NCBI GenBank assembly: GCA_004557825.1
Contig: SFFL01000001.1
Location: forward strand, 158,338-222,337
Source of the DNA: Bacteroidales bacterium
GTDB taxonomy: Bacteria; Bacteroidota; Bacteroidia; Bacteroidales; Muribaculaceae
Reading direction: 5' to 3'
Length of the DNA: 64,000 bases
The notes under the pieces were generated by a model, which was given only the letters and a program-made list of their open reading frames with translations, ran no database searches and had not been told where the DNA came from. The position numbers and the translations under genes were made by a program. The first letter of the stretch is position 1. The number at the start of each line of letters is the position of its first letter. This document shows, in pieces, positions 60,600 to 64,000 of the stretch.

Positions 60600-62243
60600 A
60601 TGAAAAGCGAACTTATCGTCGATGTCCAGCCTCAGGAGATCTCTATAGCTCTCACCGAGGATGGCCGCTTGATGTCGCTCCAGAAAGAGAGCAGAAATCA
60701 GGCCTACGCCGTCGGCGACATTTACCTCGCTAAGGTCAAGAAGCTTATGCCCGGCCTTAACGCGGCATTCGTCAACGTCGGCTACGAAAAAGATGCGTTT
60801 CTTCATTACTTAGACCTTGGACCACACTTTTCTTCCTACAGCGAATTTCTGCATCAGCTCCTCGACGACCCGAAGGCTCCAATGCCTCAGGTGCAGAAAC
60901 TCAAGCTTCTACCCGACATCGACAAGCACGGCACTGTAGCACAGCAGCTCACCGCCGGACAGCAGCTCCTGGTGCAGATCGTGAAAGAGCCTATCTCTTC
61001 CAAAGGCCCCCGACTCACCACCGAAATTGCATTCACCGGCCGATTCCTGGTGCTCATCCCCTTCTCCCAGAAAATCTCAATCTCACAAAAAATCAAATCC
61101 ACTTCAGAGAAGCTGCGCCTGCGCCACCTCGTGGAAAGCATCCGCCCGAAAAACTTCGGCGTGATCATCCGCACCTCCGCTGAAGGGAAGTCGGCGCCCG
61201 AGCTTTACAACGAAATCCAGACCCTCCGCCAATGCTGGGAGGACACCCTGGTGAAAGCCCGCCGCTCCGAAGCCCCCGCTCTGATTTTCGAAGAAGAAAG
61301 CCGCATCGTAGGCGTGCTCCGCGACATTTTCTCTCCATCCTTCGAGAGCATCCACGTCAACGCCGCCGAAGCTTTCGCCCAGATTCAGAAGTATGTAAGC
61401 CTGATAGCTCCCGAGAAAAAGGATATTGTAAAGCTATACACGAAAGACACCCCGATTTTCGACTTCTTCAACATCACCAAGCAGATTAAGTCGTCGTTCG
61501 GCAAAACCGTCTCTTTCAAATCAGGCGCATACCTCATCATCGAAAGCACCGAAGCACTGCATGTAATCGACGTCAACTCAGGCAACCGCTCAAAAGCCGG
61601 CAACGACCAGGAGACCAACGCTCTTGAAGTGAACCTCCGCGCCGCCGACGAAATAGCCCGGCAGCTGCGTCTGCGCGATATGGGAGGCATCATCGTTATC
61701 GACTTCATCGATATGAACAAAGCCGAGCATCGCCAGGAGCTGTACGAACATATGAAGCAGGTGATGGCCGGCGACCGTGCCCGTCACAATATCCTGCCTC
61801 TGAGCAAGTTCGGCTTGATGCAGATTACACGACAGAGAGTGCGCCCCGCCCTCGACATCACCACCGCCGAGACCTGCCCCTCTTGCTTCGGAAAGGGAGA
61901 AGTACAGCCCTCGCTGCTCTTTACCGACACACTTCACGAAAAGCTGATCTACCTTGTCAACCATCTGGGTGTGAAAAACTTTATCCTCTACGTCCACCCC
62001 TTCGTCGATGCTTATATCAAAAAAGGTATCATCTCGCTTTACCGGAAGTGGAAACTCGAACTGGGAGGCAAATTCAAAGTTCTCCCCGACCAGTCGCTCG
62101 CCTATCTGCAATATCGCGTGATCGACAGCAACCACAATGAAATTGACCTGCAGGAAGAAAAAGATCTGGACAAAACCTCACAGACTAAAAGCAAGTCCAA
62201 GGCCAACAACCGAGTCAAGCAGGCCGTAACGGCCGACGACTGA
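60600..62243 (+). CDS. rng: ribonuclease G/E family endoribonuclease
   Basis: 547-residue RNase G type enzyme for rRNA maturation and mRNA decay. It has an N-terminal S1-like domain (GDIYLAKVKKLMPGLNAAFVNVGYEKDAFLHYLDLG), the catalytic metal Asp residues in DVNSG (around residue 325) and VIDFIDM (around 367), and a zinc-link C-P-S-C-F-G-K-G. The C-terminal extension typical of RNase E is absent; the last ~30 residues are Lys/Ser-rich. It is preceded by a long hairpin that may be an autoregulatory target. Confidence 0.93.
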   Translation: MKSELIVDVQPQEISIALTEDGRLMSLQKESRNQAYAVGDIYLAKVKKLMPGLNAAFVNVGYEKDAFLHYLDLGPHFSSYSEFLHQLLDDPKAPMPQVQKLKLLPDIDKHGTVAQQLTAGQQLLVQIVKEPISSKGPRLTTEIAFTGRFLVLIPFSQKISISQKIKSTSEKLRLRHLVESIRPKNFGVIIRTSAEGKSAPELYNEIQTLRQCWEDTLVKARRSEAPALIFEEESRIVGVLRDIFSPSFESIHVNAAEAFAQIQKYVSLIAPEKKDIVKLYTKDTPIFDFFNITKQIKSSFGKTVSFKSGAYLIIESTEALHVIDVNSGNRSKAGNDQETNALEVNLRAADEIARQLRLRDMGGIIVIDFIDMNKAEHRQELYEHMKQVMAGDRARHNILPLSKFGLMQITRQRVRPALDITTAETCPSCFGKGEVQPSLLFTDTLHEKLIYLVNHLGVKNFILYVHPFVDAYIKKGIISLYRKWKLELGGKFKVLPDQSLAYLQYRVIDSNHNEIDLQEEKDLDKTSQTKSKSKANNRVKQAVTADD

Positions 62244-62307
62244 CCCTCGTATGAAACGCCTTACGCCGGTACCCGCAACACCCCCCCTTACCGGCAAACA
62301 CCATCAG

Positions 62308-62352
62308 GAGGCCGCGCCGCCGGGAATCACCCGCCGCGCGGCCTCTCTTTTC
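62308..62352 (+). terminator. terminator after rng
   Basis: GAGGCCGCGC (62308-62317) / GCGCGGCCTC (62336-62345), 10-bp perfect stem followed by TCTTTTC. Confidence 0.75.
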
Positions 62353-62419
62353 CCCGCCATCGCCCCTTTGCAGGTCATAGCCCCAAGAAGCTTTTCCCCG
62401 CCATCGCTGCACGGGGCAT

Positions 62420-62450
62420 TTTGCGGTTGATAAAAAAATCTGTACCTTTG
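62420..62450 (+). promoter_or_regulatory. promoter for guaA
   Basis: TTTG (62420-62423), 19 bp, TACCTTTG (62443-62450), a full consensus match 28 bp before the ATG. Confidence 0.8.
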
Positions 62451-62478
62451 CAAAAACAAAAAACCACATATTCAGAAA

Positions 62479-64000
62479 ATGCAGGAAAAAATCGTCATCC
62501 TCGATTTCGGTTCGCAAACCACACAGCTCATCGGTCGCCGTGTGCGTGAGATGAACACCTACTGCGAAATCATCCCCTACAATAAGTTTCCTCACGACGA
62601 CCCTTCGGTCATCGGCGTCATCCTCTCCGGTTCACCCTTCTCGGTCTACGACGAGAAAGCTTTCAAAACCGACCTCGACAAAATCCGCCGTCGGCTCCCG
62701 GTGCTCGGCATCTGCTACGGCGCACAGTATATGGCCTGGCACGACGGCGGCAAAGTAGAACCGGCCGGCTCGCGCGAATATGGCCGCGCAAACCTCTCTT
62801 TCATCGACTCCCAGGACCCGCTGCTGATGGACCTTACCCCCGGCAGTCAGGTATGGATGAGCCACGGCGACACCATCACCGCCGTGCCCGACAACTTCCG
62901 CGTAATCGCCTCCACCGACAAGGTGAAAGTGGCCGCTTACCGCATTGAAGGGGAGCAGACCTGGGGCGTACAATTCCACCCCGAGGTATATCACTCGCTG
63001 CAAGGCACTCAGCTGCTGCGCAACTTTGTGGTGGGCATCTGCGGCTCGGCCTGCACCTGGAGCGCCGAATCGTTCATCGACTCCACGGTGGCACAGCTCC
63101 GTCAGCAGCTTGGCCAGGACAAGGTGGTGCTCGGCCTGAGCGGCGGCGTCGACTCCTCTGTCACCGCCGTACTCCTCAACAAAGCCATCGGCAAGAACCT
63201 CACCTGCATATTCGTTGACCACGGTATGCTCCGCAAAAACGAATTTCACGACGTGCTCCGCGATTACCAGGGTCTCGGCCTGAACGTAATCGGCGTCGAC
63301 GCTTCCAAGAAATTCTTCGCCGACCTGGCCGGTGTGACCGACCCGGAGAAGAAACGCAAAATCATCGGCCGCGACTTTGTGGAGGTCTTCAACGAGGAGG
63401 CCCACAAGCTCACCGATGTGAAATGGCTCGCCCAGGGCACCATTTACCCCGACTGCATCGAATCGCTCTCAATCACCGGCACAGTTATCAAGAGCCACCA
63501 CAACGTAGGCGGCCTGCCCAAAGATATGAATCTGAAGCTCTGCGAACCGCTCCGGCTTCTGTTTAAAGATGAAGTGCGCGCCGTAGGCCGTCAGCTCGGT
63601 ATGCCCGAACATCTCATCAACCGCCATCCCTTCCCGGGCCCCGGCCTGGCTGTGCGCATCCTCGGCGACATTACCCCCGAGAAAGTCGCCATCCTGCAGG
63701 AAGCCGACAAAATTTTCATAGACGGTCTCCGCCAGTGGGGCCTCTACGACACCGTTTGGCAGGCCGGCGTAATCCTTCTGCCCGTGCAGAGTGTTGGCGT
63801 GATGGGCGATGAACGTACCTACGAACGTGCCGTTGCCCTCCGTGCCGTCACCTCCACCGACGCTATGACCGCCGACTGGGCACGCCTCCCCTACGACTTC
63901 CTGGCCGACGTCTCCAACAAAATCATCAATCACGTCCGCGGCGTCAACCGCGTCGCCTACGACATCTCCTCCAAACCGCCAGCCACCATCGAGTGGGAGT
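62479..64000 (+). CDS. guaA: GMP synthase (glutamine-hydrolysing), stop codon beyond window
   Basis: Converts XMP to GMP with glutamine as the nitrogen donor. 507 residues are visible. The GATase domain has ILSGSP, the catalytic Cys in GICYGAQYM (about 78) and VQFHPEVYHS; the ATP-pyrophosphatase domain has the PP-loop LGLSGGVDSS (about 220-229); the dimerisation domain ends in K-P-P-A-T-I-E-W-E, the canonical C terminus. The reading frame runs into the last base (t), probably the first base of the stop codon, so only the final two bases are missing. The N terminus (M-Q-E-K-I-V-I-L-D-F-G-S-Q) fits the family start. Confidence 0.96.
   Translation, partial: MQEKIVILDFGSQTTQLIGRRVREMNTYCEIIPYNKFPHDDPSVIGVILSGSPFSVYDEKAFKTDLDKIRRRLPVLGICYGAQYMAWHDGGKVEPAGSREYGRANLSFIDSQDPLLMDLTPGSQVWMSHGDTITAVPDNFRVIASTDKVKVAAYRIEGEQTWGVQFHPEVYHSLQGTQLLRNFVVGICGSACTWSAESFIDSTVAQLRQQLGQDKVVLGLSGGVDSSVTAVLLNKAIGKNLTCIFVDHGMLRKNEFHDVLRDYQGLGLNVIGVDASKKFFADLAGVTDPEKKRKIIGRDFVEVFNEEAHKLTDVKWLAQGTIYPDCIESLSITGTVIKSHHNVGGLPKDMNLKLCEPLRLLFKDEVRAVGRQLGMPEHLINRHPFPGPGLAVRILGDITPEKVAILQEADKIFIDGLRQWGLYDTVWQAGVILLPVQSVGVMGDERTYERAVALRAVTSTDAMTADWARLPYDFLADVSNKIINHVRGVNRVAYDISSKPPATIEWE

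Overview
The window looks like a chromosomal segment of a Bacteroidales bacterium, most likely Muribaculaceae (S24-7 group). The reasons are a block of type IX secretion (por/gld) genes, Bacteroidota-only families (DUF4271, the TamL lipoprotein, GldK-N, PorT, PorP/SprF), promoters of the Bacteroidota sigma-ABfr form (TTTG, 19-21 bp, TAnnTTTG), few Shine-Dalgarno sites, and moderately GC-rich coding sequence. The family-level placement is inference; the phylum and order are well supported.

Layout. 0-2.4 kb (minus): 5' part of truA behind speA. 2.5-7.1 kb (plus): a WecA-type glycosyl-1-phosphate transferase, a Wza-type exporter and a Wzc-type tyrosine kinase. 7.1-7.6 kb: a repeat-filled gap. 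7.6-8.7 kb (minus): an ArgC-like protein lacking the catalytic Cys. 8.8-11.8 kb: queA, a TonB-C/TPR protein and cvpA. 11.9-17.6 kb: sufBCDS, a DUF721 gene and a hotdog thioesterase. 17.6-18.2 kb: a 9-bp minisatellite, a terminator and two identical tRNA-Val(UAC) genes (minus). 18.4-24.5 kb: purB, two HAD phosphatases, tamL and a DUF308 protein. 24.6-25.1 kb: a cobalamin riboswitch with a strong promoter and a terminator but no recognisable gene. 25.3-30.6 kb: a Na/Pi cotransporter, DUF4271, hemD, rnpA and a YidD-TatD fusion. 30.6-40.2 kb: a small unknown protein, a cyclophilin, an M16 peptidase, a DUF349 protein, DUF177-rpmF-fabH-era-der.

40.2-49.6 kb is the most unusual part. Two ~385-bp arms in inverted orientation enclose an OmpA protein, three consecutive FKBP isomerases and a 1215-residue secreted protein. 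Beside the left arm is a minus-strand remnant of the 5' end of that same large gene, carrying a stop codon and a large internal deletion. The full-length protein looks like a SASA/sialate-O-acetylesterase whose nucleophile Ser and catalytic His are replaced. The remnant still has the canonical nucleophile motif.

49.8-58.5 kb (minus): gapA with a long structured leader, then the T9SS core porT-porP-porK-porL-porM-porN (read right to left). 58.6-64.0 kb (plus): a small lipoprotein, a YhhQ-type queuosine-precursor transporter, HU, a 29-residue AURKAIP1/COX24-like protein, rng behind a long hairpin, and guaA, which runs to the last base of the window.

Functional links: queA and the YhhQ transporter serve queuosine; the Suf genes build Fe-S clusters; the por block forms a secretion machine for which the 1215-residue protein, with its C-terminal sorting-like tail, is a plausible client; the FKBPs and TamL are envelope-folding factors. 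Large antisense open frames throughout are codon-bias shadows and are not annotated.
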